Positions 8,476-16,279 of a stretch of 51,195 nucleotides of DNA are shown one piece after another (positions within the stretch are counted from its first letter, which is position 1; the number at the start of each line of letters is the position of its first letter). This stretch comes from Acidimicrobiales bacterium (GTDB taxonomy: Bacteria; Actinomycetota; Acidimicrobiia; Acidimicrobiales; CAIXPF01), in assembly GCA_020846295.1 (NCBI GenBank), contig JADLEF010000407.1, positions 1 through 51,195 of the forward strand, in the 5' to 3' direction. The notes below the pieces were generated by a model that saw nothing but the letters and a program-made list of their open reading frames with translations, was not told where the DNA came from and made no database searches. The position numbers and the translations under genes were made by a program.

Positions 8476-8490
8476 TTACCCGAGGGGTAA
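8476..8490. promoter_or_regulatory. Palindrome TTACCC-GAG-GGGTAA, candidate operator
   Basis: Perfect 6-bp arms with a 3-bp spacer, ending 23 bp before the -10 box TAGCGT (8514-8519) of the XRE regulator gene, so it abuts the -35 position. AT content is higher than around it. A bound protein would block RNA polymerase; autoregulation by the adjacent XRE protein is an inference. Confidence 0.5.
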
Positions 8491-8513
8491 TCGGCGCCGC
8501 TACCGGTGAGGCC

Positions 8514-8519
8514 TAGCGT
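8514..8519 (+). promoter_or_regulatory. -10 box TAGCGT of the XRE regulator gene
   Basis: TAGCGT ends 7 nt before ATG 8527, predicting a leaderless mRNA and excluding the in-frame GTG at 8506. Confidence 0.55.
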
Positions 8520-8526
8520 GGCGACC

Positions 8527-9351
8527 ATGACCGCTCGCACGGACCGGCACGGGGCGGGGCCGCTGATCAAGCAGTGGCGCACCCGCCGCCGCCGCAGCCA
8601 GATGGACCTCGCCCTCGACGTCGGCGTGTCCACCCGGCACCTCAGCTTCGTGGAGACGGGCCGGGCCAAGCCCAGCCCGGAGCTGCTCATGGCGCTCGCC
8701 CACGGGCTCGACGTACCGCTGCGGGAGCGCAACGCCTGGCTGCTCGCCGCCGGCTACGCGCCGCGGTATGCGGAGACCCCGCTCGACGCGGCGGCCATGG
8801 ATCGGGTGCGGGCGACCCTGCAGCGCCTGCTCGACGGCCACGACCCCTACCCGGGGGTGGTGATCGATCGGTGCTGGAACGTGCTGGTGGCCAACCGCGC
8901 CGCCGCGCTGTTCCTCGACGGCGTGGCCCCCGCGGCGCTGGTCGAGCCGCTGAACGTGTTCCGGCTGTGCCTGCACCCCGATGGCCTGGCCGCTCGGACC
9001 CGCAACGCCGAACAGTGGTGCGCGTACCTGCTCGGCGAGCTGCACCGGGCCGCGCTGGTGACGGGCGACGCGGGCCTCGCCGGGTTGGCCGACGAGGTGG
9101 CCGGCTACCCGAACCTCGACGGCCTCGCCGACTGGCGGGTGCAGGCGGCACCGCGGGAGCCCGCCCTGCTGGTGCCGTGGGAGCTCGACCTCGACGGACG
9201 GGCGCTGTCGCTGTTCGGCACGATCACCACGTTCGGGACACCGCAGGACGTCACGCTGGCCGAGCTCGCCGTCGAGCTGTTCTACCCCGCTGACGAACCG
9301 TCCGAGCAGCTGTTGCGGGCGCGGGCGGCGCCGGTCAGCGGCCCCCGCTGA
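8527..9351 (+). CDS. XRE-family regulator with MmyB-like ligand-binding domain
   Basis: DNA-binding regulator of 274 residues. An N-terminal helix-turn-helix of the XRE type (RTRRRRSQMDLALDVGVSTRHLSFVETGRAKPSPELLMALAHGLDV) is followed by RERNAWLLAAGYAPRYAETPLD, the hallmark linker, and an MmyB-like sensor domain with YPGVVIDRCWNVLVANRAAALF. Such regulators commonly sit next to a short-chain dehydrogenase; here one lies convergently and their stops overlap by 17 bp. MmyB-like domains are thought to bind fatty-acid-like ligands. ATG 8527 is preferred because a -10 box ends 7 nt upstream. Confidence 0.92.
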   Translation: MTARTDRHGAGPLIKQWRTRRRRSQMDLALDVGVSTRHLSFVETGRAKPSPELLMALAHGLDVPLRERNAWLLAAGYAPRYAETPLDAAAMDRVRATLQRLLDGHDPYPGVVIDRCWNVLVANRAAALFLDGVAPAALVEPLNVFRLCLHPDGLAARTRNAEQWCAYLLGELHRAALVTGDAGLAGLADEVAGYPNLDGLADWRVQAAPREPALLVPWELDLDGRALSLFGTITTFGTPQDVTLAELAVELFYPADEPSEQLLRARAAPVSGPR

Positions 9352-10123
9352 CATCGAGGATCGCGCCGGTCACGTACGAGGCCGCGCCCGACAGCAGGAA
9401 GGCGACGGTCTCCGCCACCTCCTCGGCGGTGCCGGCCCGCTTCATGGGGATGGTGGCGGCCAGGCGCTCGGCCCGGTCCGGCTGGCCGCCGCTGGCGTGG
9501 ATCTCGGTGTCGATGATGCCGGGGCGCACCGCGTTCACCCGAATGCCGTCGTCGGCCACCTCGAGGGCGAGGCCGAGCGTGAAGGTGTCCACCGCCGCCT
9601 TCGACGCCGCGTAGTCGACGTACTGGTTGGGCGATCCCAGCCGGGCCGCCACCGAGGAGAGGTTGACGATGGCACCGCCCCGACCGCCGCGGCGTCGCGA
9701 CATGCGGCGCACCGCCTCCCGGGCGCAGGCCATGCTGCCGAGCACGTTCGTGCTGAACATGCGCTGCCAGCGGGCCCAGGTCATGTCCTCGACCCGCTCG
9801 GCCACGTCGACCACCCCGGCGTTGTTGACCAGGCCGCCGATCGGTCCGAGCTCGGTCTCGGCCCGTTGGAACAACGTGATGACGTCCGTTTCCACGGCGA
9901 CATCGGCCTGCACCGTGATGGCGCGGGCGCCGAGGGCCCGGCACTCGTCGAGCACCCGCTGGGCGGCCACCTCGTCGGTACGGTACGCAAGGCAGAGGGC
10001 GTGCGTGGCCGCCATTCGCCGGGCGGTGGCCGCTCCGATGCCGCGGCTGGCCCCCGTGATGACGAGGACCGGCGGCGAGGTGTCTCGGGCTGCGACGGAG
10101 GACGGGAACATGGTGCCAGCCAT
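9335..10123 (-). CDS. Short-chain dehydrogenase/reductase (SDR)
   Basis: NAD(P)-dependent oxidoreductase of 262 residues with a Rossmann fold. Cofactor motif TGASRGIG, NNAG in LVNNAGVVDVAERV, catalytic Ser in NLSSVAAR, the YxxxK pair in YVDYAASK and the C-terminal PMKRAGTAEEVAETVAFLLSG are all present, typical of classical FabG-like SDRs. ATG 10123 is chosen because a TAGCCT -10 box lies 8 nt upstream (10132-10137, minus strand). The gene converges on the XRE/MmyB regulator; the two stop codons overlap by 17 bp. Substrate not predictable; likely the regulator's target, by family habit. Confidence 0.92.
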   Translation of the reverse strand: MAGTMFPSSVAARDTSPPVLVITGASRGIGAATARRMAATHALCLAYRTDEVAAQRVLDECRALGARAITVQADVAVETDVITLFQRAETELGPIGGLVNNAGVVDVAERVEDMTWARWQRMFSTNVLGSMACAREAVRRMSRRRGGRGGAIVNLSSVAARLGSPNQYVDYAASKAAVDTFTLGLALEVADDGIRVNAVRPGIIDTEIHASGGQPDRAERLAATIPMKRAGTAEEVAETVAFLLSGAASYVTGAILDVSGGR

Positions 10124-10172
10124 GGCGCCCGAGGCTATGACCGGCGGCGCCGGTGGTCGGGGATGACCGGGC

Positions 10173-11897
10173 TCAGTGGGTGTCGAAGACGGCCTGGTAC
10201 CGCGCCACCGAGGCGAGGGTGGCGGTGCGCTCCGCCTCGGTCGGGCAGCGCGGATCGGCAGCCGGGGGCAGGGCACCGAAGCGCAGCAGGCAGGCCATCA
10301 GCAGCAGTCGGGCCTTTGTCGAGGTGAGGTTGTTGCCGGTGATGAACAGCGGGTCGAACTTGTAGGCCATGCCGCCGGTGTTGCCCCGGCCGACGCGCAC
10401 CACCGGCATGCCGCTGAAGATGGCGAGCTCGAACGCGGCGTCGGTCTCCGGGGTCATGATCCCGTAGGGCGACATGCCCTCCCCGACGAAGCCGGCCAGG
10501 GGCGCGCCGGCCAGGTTGGCGCCGATGCGGGCCATGATCTCCACCTCGTCACGGCCGTCGCGGGCGGCGCCGGTCGGGCCGTACCGGCTGTACTTCACGA
10601 TGCCCACGTGGGGCATGGCGGTGGCGAGCAGATCCCCTTCGCCGTCCTTGACGGCCACCTCGACCGTGTCGATCGACACGGCACCGTCGGGGCCGATCGA
10701 CCCGCTGACGCCCGTGGTGCTCGCCGGCAGCAGAGGCAGGCGGACCTCGGAGCCGTGGGTGTGGCGGCGGGCGGGGAGGTAGGTGAGCTGCGGCGGACCG
10801 TAGCCACCCATGTCGGCCACGATGCCGCCGTGGCCGCCGGTCGCTTCGTACCCGCCGGGCCGGGCGTCGGTCTTGGTGATGTCGCGTGCGGCGAAGACGA
10901 GCTCGTCCACGATCATCACGGCACCGATGCGGTCCCGGCCGGCGTCGTCGAGCGCAACCCCCGAGAGCAGGTACTTCACGCCATCGACGATGTTGCGGTC
11001 GCCGTCCGCGCTGAGGGACTGGTGGGGGCGCTGGGCCGAGTGCCCGACGAGGGGCACGGTGGTGTCGACGAGCAGCCCGAACCAGTACATGGATTCCTCG
11101 TTGGTGGGGCTGCCCTCCAGCCACTGGGCGCCGACGTACCTGCCGGTCTGCAGGGTCCGTTGGAGTGCGTTCGTCGCCTTGGCCAGCGCGGCGAGGTGGG
11201 GCTCGGCCCGCAGGTGGAACGGGAAGTAGATGAAGAAGTCCTCGCCCAACGTCTCGGGAGGTATGTCGCCCTCGCCGATGTCGGTGCGCCGGGCGGCGGC
11301 CAGGCCGCGGGTGTAGCCGCCGGATGGGGCGGGACGGAAGAAGTCGAACTCGGCCCCGCCGAAGAGTCCGCCGTGGCCGTCGCCGCCCACACCGAGGCGT
11401 TCGATCTCCTCGTAGATGCGGCTGGCATCGGGGTAGAAGGTCTGCCGGGCCCGCTCGGCGGGCGCGAACGGCTCGGCGACGGCATCGTCCCAGGCCGAGC
11501 CGTCGGCCTGGCGGGCCATGTAGGGCAGCGGGTAGAGCCCGTCCTCCGGTCGGAGCTCCACCTCGTGCACCGCGATGCCGCCCCCGGGTGGTTCGCTGGT
11601 GTGGAAGGTGCCGCGCGCGTCGAGCCAGCCGTCGGGCGGGGCGTAGAGCTCGGCGGCGTCGGCCTCGAGCGGGTGGGCGCTGAACGCCTCGACGTAGACG
11701 GTGACCGGTGCCGCCAGGCGCTGTGGGCGCAGCACGTCGACGCGCAGTTCGGGACGAAGCGTGAGGCCGTGACGGGCGCGGGCCTTGTTGGAGGTGACGA
11801 GCGGCGGGCTGTTGCCGATCGTGGCGGTCGGTCCGGCGAACACGGCGATGCGGGGCGGGGCGTCGGGATCGGGAGCGGAGTCGGCGGGGCTGGCCAT
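10173..11897 (-). CDS. Asparaginase-fold protein with altered catalytic motif
   Basis: A 574-residue protein, much longer than asparaginases (about 330). The C-terminal half follows the asparaginase fold: a counterpart of PVVLTGAMRPADALSADG (VPLVGHSAQRPHQSLSADG, 281-299), the strand AVMIVDELVFAARDITKT, and a C-domain with FSGMPVVRVGRGNTGG and FITGNNLTSTKARLLLMACL. The usual catalytic HGTDTxEE is EGSPTNEE at 261-268, so the Thr-Asp pair is replaced by Ser-Pro. About 200 residues, rich in acidic loops, are inserted between the first strand (RIAVFAGPTATIGNSPP) and this motif. Amidase activity is therefore doubtful. ATG 11897 has a TAGGGT box 8 nt upstream (11906-11911, minus strand). No signal peptide. 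Confidence 0.75.
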   Translation of the reverse strand: MASPADSAPDPDAPPRIAVFAGPTATIGNSPPLVTSNKARARHGLTLRPELRVDVLRPQRLAAPVTVYVEAFSAHPLEADAAELYAPPDGWLDARGTFHTSEPPGGGIAVHEVELRPEDGLYPLPYMARQADGSAWDDAVAEPFAPAERARQTFYPDASRIYEEIERLGVGGDGHGGLFGGAEFDFFRPAPSGGYTRGLAAARRTDIGEGDIPPETLGEDFFIYFPFHLRAEPHLAALAKATNALQRTLQTGRYVGAQWLEGSPTNEESMYWFGLLVDTTVPLVGHSAQRPHQSLSADGDRNIVDGVKYLLSGVALDDAGRDRIGAVMIVDELVFAARDITKTDARPGGYEATGGHGGIVADMGGYGPPQLTYLPARRHTHGSEVRLPLLPASTTGVSGSIGPDGAVSIDTVEVAVKDGEGDLLATAMPHVGIVKYSRYGPTGAARDGRDEVEIMARIGANLAGAPLAGFVGEGMSPYGIMTPETDAAFELAIFSGMPVVRVGRGNTGGMAYKFDPLFITGNNLTSTKARLLLMACLLRFGALPPAADPRCPTEAERTATLASVARYQAVFDTH

Positions 11898-12063
11898 GGC
11901 GGCGGACCCTAGCCAGAGGCGGTTCGGCGCCGAAGCGACGCGACCGAGGGCGGCCGGCCCGACCACGTGGCGGACCCGGGGTCGCGGTGCAGGTCAACGC
12001 GGTGCACCCGTGGCGGATCGGCGCGACGTGCCAGCTTCGGGCAAGGAGCCCTTCGCCGCGCCG

Positions 12064-12777
12064 TCACGGACGACGGCGGCGAAGCTCGCCGAGACCGGCC
12101 ACCTGGTGGCCGTCGGTGCCGAAGTTGGCCGGGTCGAGCCAACCCTGCAGCGCGGCATCGAGGGCCGGCCACTCGTCGTCCACGATTGCATACCAGGCGG
12201 TATCTCGGCTGCGGCCCTTGTAGGTCGTCGCCTTGCGGAAGGTGCCCTCGTAGGTGAACCCCAGGCGCTGCGCCGCGGCCCGCGACGGCGCGTTGTGGCT
12301 GTCGCACTTCCACTCGCAGCGCCGGTAGCCGGCGGCGAAGACCGTCGACAGCAGCAACCAGACCGCCTCGGTGGCCGCGGTGGTGCGCTGCAGGCTCGGC
12401 GCGAAGCAGATGGAGCCCACCTCGCACACGCCATGGGCGGCCTCGATGCGCAGCAGCGATGCGAACCCGCGGGCCCGACCGTCGACCACGATGGCGAACG
12501 GCAGCCAGCCGGGTCGGGCGGCGAGCTCGGCGATGGCCTCGGCCAGCGCGTCCCCGTGCTCGAAGGGGCCGATCGACAGGTAGGTCCACAGCGAGGCGGG
12601 CGCGTCGAGCAGTTCGGCCACCAACGACGGCGTGTGCCGTTCGGGGTCGAGCGCTTCGATGCGGACGGTGCGCCCGGTCGCTTCCACGGTGGGCAGGCCG
12701 GGCGGTCGCCACGCCCCGAGCGGCGGACCGACCGGCTGGCCGTGGGTGTTGAGCAGTGCTGGTTCGACGGTAGCCAC
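12064..12777 (-). CDS. GNAT-family N-acetyltransferase (RimJ/RimL-like)
   Basis: Acetyl-CoA-dependent acetyltransferase of 237 residues. It shows the RimJ/RimL pattern: ASLWTYLSIGPF, a central strand FAIVVDGRARGFASLLRI, the motif EVGSICFAPSLQRTTAATEAVWLLL (which includes the acetyl-CoA loop region) and a late ECDSHNAPSRAAAQRLGFTYEGTFRKATTYKGRSRDTAWYAIV-like run (split here: KCDSHNAPSRAAAQRLGF then YEGTFRKA). Substrate may be a protein N-terminus or small amine; unknown. GTG 12777 fits a TACCGT box 8 nt upstream (12786-12791, minus strand). Its neighbours do not suggest a pathway. The 166 bases before the next minus-strand gene carry nothing recognisable. Confidence 0.85.
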   Translation of the reverse strand: MATVEPALLNTHGQPVGPPLGAWRPPGLPTVEATGRTVRIEALDPERHTPSLVAELLDAPASLWTYLSIGPFEHGDALAEAIAELAARPGWLPFAIVVDGRARGFASLLRIEAAHGVCEVGSICFAPSLQRTTAATEAVWLLLSTVFAAGYRRCEWKCDSHNAPSRAAAQRLGFTYEGTFRKATTYKGRSRDTAWYAIVDDEWPALDAALQGWLDPANFGTDGHQVAGLGELRRRRP

Positions 12778-12872
12778 GCCGTGGCACGGTACCGGTCGCC
12801 ATCCGTGCCGGCGAGCGACTTCGGGCGGGGCGCCGCGGGACCGGCCGGGAGCCGGCCGGGAGCCCGCCGCGG

Positions 12873-12878
12873 TAGCCT
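12873..12878 (+). promoter_or_regulatory. -10 box TAGCCT of the DUF1697 gene
   Basis: TAGCCT ends 8 nt before GTG 12887; predicts a leaderless mRNA. Confidence 0.5.
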
Positions 12879-12886
12879 CGAGCGGC

Positions 12887-13411
12887 GTGGGTACTGAGCG
12901 GTATGCGCTGTTGCTGCGGGCGGTCAACCTGGGCGGCCACGGCAAGGTGTCGATGGTCGAGTTGCGGGCCGCGTTGACCGATGCCGGCTATGGCGGCGTC
13001 GCCACGTACATCCAGAGCGGCAACGTGGCGCTCGACGCCGATGCGGGCGAGGAGGAGCTCACCGCCGCGGTGGAGGCGGTCATCGCCGAACGGTTCGGCC
13101 TGGCCGTCCCGGTGGTGGCGCGCCGCCATGCCGAGCTCGCCGCGATCGTCGCCGCCAACCCCTTTCCCCACCGGGTCGACGAGCCGAGCCGTCTCGGCGT
13201 CGGCTTCGCCCGGTCGGCGCTGCCGTCCGCCTTCACCGCGGTCACGGGCTCCGTCGACGAGGTCGCGGTCCTCGGTCGGGAGGTGTTCATCTACTGCCCG
13301 AACGGCTTCGGCCGGGCGAAGCTGCCCGCCTTCGACCGCCAGGCCGGTGTCCCGGTCACCGTGCGGAACTGGAACACGGTGCTCAAGCTGCTATCGATGA
13401 CGCAGCCTTGA
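12887..13411 (+). CDS. DUF1697 family protein
   Basis: A 174-residue protein of the DUF1697 family, whose function is not known. The opening RYALLLRAVNLGGHGKVSMVELRAAL, the segment VATYIQSGNVAL and the ending AVTVRNWNTVLKLLSM-type motif (VPVTVRNWNTVLKLL) are diagnostic. It is an alpha/beta, cytoplasmic protein without membrane segments. GTG 12887 is chosen from the -10 box just upstream. The 3' end overlaps the convergent SRPBCC gene by 29 bp. Confidence 0.9.
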   Translation: MGTERYALLLRAVNLGGHGKVSMVELRAALTDAGYGGVATYIQSGNVALDADAGEEELTAAVEAVIAERFGLAVPVVARRHAELAAIVAANPFPHRVDEPSRLGVGFARSALPSAFTAVTGSVDEVAVLGREVFIYCPNGFGRAKLPAFDRQAGVPVTVRNWNTVLKLLSMTQP

Positions 13412-13850
13412 CCGGTGCGGTGGCGAGCGCTCGGACCAAGCGCTTGATGAACACCCGCAGGACCAGCCGGTAGAACCACGTCGTGCCGGGCACCCTGCCG
13501 CTGAAGCGGGACTCCCAGGTGATGCGGGTGCCGCCGTCCGCCATCGGCTCGAGCGTCACGTCCGCCCGGTAGTCCTTCAGCGGGAGGCCCTCCACCAGCG
13601 TGTAGGCGAGGTGCCGCGGCGCCTCGTAGGCGACGACGCGCTCGACGCTCACCTGACGACCGGTCTGCAGGCGGCGGAGCGCGCCCAGGCCGTCACCTCC
13701 ACCCGGCGCCGTCTCGAGCAGGGTGCCCGAGTCGAAGGCCGACCAAGTCGGCCACGTCCCCACCTCGCCCAGCAGGCGCCAGAGCTCTGCGGGGGAGGCG
13801 GCGCTGGTGGCGGTGGCCGATATCTGCGCTTTGTGTACCATGTGGTACAT
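13383..13850 (-). CDS. SRPBCC (START/polyketide-cyclase-like) domain protein
   Basis: A 155-residue lipid- or hydrophobic-ligand-binding fold protein. Visible pattern: ISATATSAASPAELWRLLGEVGTWPTWS, the standard SRPBCC opening, then a set of beta strands (VVAYEAPRHLAYTLVEG, YRADVTLEPM, TRITWESRFSG) and a long C-terminal helix (FYRLVLRVFIKRLVRALA). No catalytic residue can be assigned. It is read divergently from a TetR regulator, and its start (ATG 13850 or 13841) lies inside an operator-like palindrome, so it is very probably repressed by that regulator. Confidence 0.88.
   Translation of the reverse strand: MYHMVHKAQISATATSAASPAELWRLLGEVGTWPTWSAFDSGTLLETAPGGGDGLGALRRLQTGRQVSVERVVAYEAPRHLAYTLVEGLPLKDYRADVTLEPMADGGTRITWESRFSGRVPGTTWFYRLVLRVFIKRLVRALATAPVKAASSIAA
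13834..13849. promoter_or_regulatory. Operator copy 1: TGTACCA-TG-TGGTACA
   Basis: Perfect 7-bp inverted repeat with a 2-bp centre. It covers the start-codon region of the SRPBCC gene. Identical arms recur 28 bp away at 13862-13877, next to the TetR gene, the layout expected for a TetR autorepressor. Confidence 0.8.
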
Positions 13851-13861
13851 CCAACACCAGA

Positions 13862-13877
13862 TGTACCAGTTGGTACA
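13862..13877. promoter_or_regulatory. Operator copy 2: TGTACCA-GT-TGGTACA
   Basis: Second copy with the same 7-bp arms; centre-to-centre distance to copy 1 is 28 bp. Its right end touches the AAGGGGG ribosome site (13877-13883) of the TetR gene, so binding would affect that gene too. Confidence 0.8.
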
Positions 13878-13892
13878 AGGGGGAACCGCGCC

Positions 13893-14486
13893 GTGAGCAG
13901 TCCATCGCCGAGGGAGCGCCTGCTCGAGGCGATCATCGACGAGCTCGACCGGGGTGGTCTGGGGGAGCGCTCCCTGCGAGAGTTGGCCGCGTCGGTCGGC
14001 ACCAGCCACCGCATGCTCATCCACCACTTCGGCTCCCGCGAGGCGATCTTCGTCGCCGTCGTCGAAGCGGTGGAGGCGGCCGAACGGGCGCGGGCGGTCG
14101 CCATCCACCTCGAGGTCGATCCGGCCGAGCACGACCCGATCGGCGCGATGCGCTCGACGTGGCGGCGTCTCTCCGATCCGGGCTTCGCGGGGCGCGAGCG
14201 GCTGTTCTTCGAGTGCTACGCCCGGGGTCTCCAGGGTGAGGCGCCCTTCGACCGGCTGCTGCCCGCGGCGGTGACCGACTGGCTGCAGCGGCTCGAGCTG
14301 CCCGAGCCGCTCCCGGGCATGACCAAGGCCCAGACCCGGGCGTTCGTCCGGCTCGGCCTGGCGGTGATGCGGGGCCTGCTGCTCGACCTGCTGGCCACCG
14401 GTGACCGGCGGGGCACCACCGCCGCGTTCGAGCAGTGGCTCGACCTCGTCCAGCGGGGGATGCGACCCCCGGCCCCGGGGCGCTGA
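13893..14486 (+). CDS. TetR-family transcriptional regulator
   Basis: DNA-binding repressor of 197 residues. The N-terminal helix-turn-helix is RERLLEAIIDELDRGGLGERSLRELAASVGTSHRMLIHHFGSREAIFVAVV, typical of TetR proteins (helix 3 around SHRMLIHHF). The C-terminal ligand domain is all-helical and not assignable. GTG 13893 has AAGGGGG nine bases upstream. Read divergently from the SRPBCC gene with two matching operators between them, and 27 bp before the aldehyde dehydrogenase gene, so it may control the SRPBCC gene, itself and perhaps the acyl-CoA cluster downstream. The inducer is unknown. Confidence 0.92.
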   Translation: MSSPSPRERLLEAIIDELDRGGLGERSLRELAASVGTSHRMLIHHFGSREAIFVAVVEAVEAAERARAVAIHLEVDPAEHDPIGAMRSTWRRLSDPGFAGRERLFFECYARGLQGEAPFDRLLPAAVTDWLQRLELPEPLPGMTKAQTRAFVRLGLAVMRGLLLDLLATGDRRGTTAAFEQWLDLVQRGMRPPAPGR

Positions 14487-14501
14487 GCCGCCGCCGGGCG
14501 C

Positions 14502-14507
14502 TAGGGT
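14502..14507 (+). promoter_or_regulatory. -10 box TAGGGT of the aldehyde dehydrogenase gene
   Basis: TAGGGT ends 6 nt before GTG 14514; predicts a leaderless mRNA. Confidence 0.55.
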
Positions 14508-14513
14508 CCGGCC

Positions 14514-15944
14514 GTGCTGTACATCGACGGGCAATGGCAGAAAGCGGCGAGCGGGAAGACCTTCGCGGTCACCGATCCCGCCACCGGGCGGGAACTGGAC
14601 CAGGTCGCCGACGGCGGCGCCGAGGACGCCCGGGCGGCCATCGACGCCGCTGCCCGCGCCTTCGACGGCTGGGCCGGCCTCACCGCCTACCAGCGCTCCG
14701 AGAAGCTCTACGCCGCCCACCAGCTCATGCAGGAACGGCGCGAGGACCTGGCCAAGCTGATGACCTCCGAGCAGGGCAAGCCGCTGCGCGCCGCCCGCAA
14801 CGAGGTCGGTTACGCGGCGGACTTCCTGCTGTGGTTCGCCGAGGAGGCCAAGCGGGTCTACGGCCAGACCATCCCTTCCAGCCGGGCCGATCAGCGCTTC
14901 ATGGTGCTGCACCAGCCGGTGGGCGTGTGCGCCGCCATCACGCCGTGGAACTACCCGGTGTCGATGCTGACCCGCAAGATCGGACCCGCCCTCGCCGCCG
15001 GTTGCACCATCGTGCTCAAGCCGGCCGAGCAGACCCCCCTGTGCGCCATCGAGGTGTTCAAGATCCTCGACGAGATCGGCCTGCCGCCCGGCGTCGTCAA
15101 CCTGGTGCCCACCTCCGACCCGGTGCCGGTGGCCCAGGAGCTGCTCAGCTCGCCCATCGTGCGCAAGCTGACCTTCACCGGATCGACCGAGGTCGGCAAG
15201 CTGCTCATGTCGCAGGCGGCGCCCACCATGAAGCGCGTCTCCATGGAGCTGGGCGGCCACGCCCCCTTCATCGTGTACGACGACGCCGATCCCAAGCGCG
15301 CCGCCACCGGCGCCGCCATGGTCAAGGTGCTCAACACCGGTCAGGCGTGCATCTGCCCCAACCGGCTCTACGTGCAGCGCGGCATCGCCGACGCCTTCGT
15401 CGAGGCGCTCGCCGGGCGGATCTCGAAGATGCAGGCCGGCTCCGGCTTCACCGAGGGCGTCCAGATCGGCCCGCTCGTCGACCAGCCGTCGATCGAGAAG
15501 GTCGACCGCCAGGTGCGCGACGCGGTGGCCAAGGGCGCCACGGTGGTGACCGGCGGGCAGCGCCTGACCGAGGGCGCGTTGGCCGACGGGTACTTCTACG
15601 CCCCGACCGTGCTCACCGGGGTCACCGACCAGATGGTGATCTACCGGGAGGAGACCTTCGGTCCGGTGGCGCCGGTCATCGTCTTCGACGACGAGGCCGA
15701 GGTGCTGGCCATGGCCAACGACACCGAGTACGGCCTGGCGAGCTACGTCTACACCAACGACCTCGGTCGGGCCTACCGCAGCATCGAAGCGCTGCGCTTC
15801 GGCATCGTCGGGGTCAACGACATCAACCCGACCGCGGCGGCGGCGCCCTTCGGTGGGGTGAAGGCGTCGGGCCTGGGCCGCGAGGGCGGCCAGGACGGCA
15901 TCACCGAGTACCTCGACACCAAGCTCGTGGGGTTGAGCTTCTGA
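14514..15944 (+). CDS. NAD(P)-dependent aldehyde dehydrogenase (GabD/SSADH-like)
   Basis: Oxidises an aldehyde to its acid; 476 residues, normal for the family. The catalytic Cys is C279 in NTGQACICPNR and the general base E245 in MELGGHAPF; the cofactor loop FTGSTEVGK and the substrate motif TPWNYPVSM are intact. The CICPNRLYVQRG segment resembles succinate-semialdehyde dehydrogenases, but the substrate could be another short or medium aldehyde. GTG start is supported by a -10 box 6 nt upstream. It opens the cluster and overlaps the DUF35 gene by one base (TGATG), so the next two genes are probably co-transcribed with it. Confidence 0.93.
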   Translation: MLYIDGQWQKAASGKTFAVTDPATGRELDQVADGGAEDARAAIDAAARAFDGWAGLTAYQRSEKLYAAHQLMQERREDLAKLMTSEQGKPLRAARNEVGYAADFLLWFAEEAKRVYGQTIPSSRADQRFMVLHQPVGVCAAITPWNYPVSMLTRKIGPALAAGCTIVLKPAEQTPLCAIEVFKILDEIGLPPGVVNLVPTSDPVPVAQELLSSPIVRKLTFTGSTEVGKLLMSQAAPTMKRVSMELGGHAPFIVYDDADPKRAATGAAMVKVLNTGQACICPNRLYVQRGIADAFVEALAGRISKMQAGSGFTEGVQIGPLVDQPSIEKVDRQVRDAVAKGATVVTGGQRLTEGALADGYFYAPTVLTGVTDQMVIYREETFGPVAPVIVFDDEAEVLAMANDTEYGLASYVYTNDLGRAYRSIEALRFGIVGVNDINPTAAAAPFGGVKASGLGREGGQDGITEYLDTKLVGLSF

Positions 15945-16273
15945 TGGGCTCGCTGTCGGCCAGTCGATGCCCGGCCTGCGGTCGCCTGGCGACGCCGCCC
16001 GAGCCCTATGGCTGCGAGGGGTGCGGCGCGCCGGCCGGCACACTGGAGTCGACCGAGCTGGTCGCGGCCGGCTCGGTGCGCGCCACCGCCATGGTGCACC
16101 GCCACCACAAGCCGGACCCGGCCACCCCGTTCACGGTGGTGGAGGTCGTGCTCGACGGCGGAGGACCGGCGCTCAAAGGCGTCCTCGCCCCTGGGCTGGA
16201 CCCGCCCGCCATCGGGGAACGGGTGAGCGGTGCCGTGCTCGACGGGCGGCTGATCTGGGAACGGGAGGGCTGA
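15944..16273 (+). CDS. DUF35 (zinc-ribbon plus OB-fold) acyl-CoA-associated protein
   Basis: A 109-residue accessory protein. Cysteines C9/C12 and C24/C27 form a zinc ribbon, followed by an OB-fold with VRATAMVHRHHKPDPATPFTVVEVVL and a GVLAPGLDPPAIGERV end. Such DUF35 proteins pair with thiolase-fold enzymes (for example acetyl-CoA acetyltransferase complexes, and the ChsH1/ChsH2 and Ltp2 systems of steroid degradation), where they bind the CoA substrate. Its start overlaps the aldehyde dehydrogenase stop and the thiolase-like gene starts 6 bases after its end, so the three probably act as a unit. Confidence 0.9.
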   Translation: MGSLSASRCPACGRLATPPEPYGCEGCGAPAGTLESTELVAAGSVRATAMVHRHHKPDPATPFTVVEVVLDGGGPALKGVLAPGLDPPAIGERVSGAVLDGRLIWEREG

Positions 16274-16279
16274 GCCCCG

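Noticed and set aside
13383-16043. Very long open frame on the minus strand over the TetR and aldehyde dehydrogenase genes
   Set aside because: Only the last 155 codons look like a protein. The rest is antisense to two well-supported genes and has arginine/glycine/histidine-rich composition typical of a shadow frame in GC-rich DNA.
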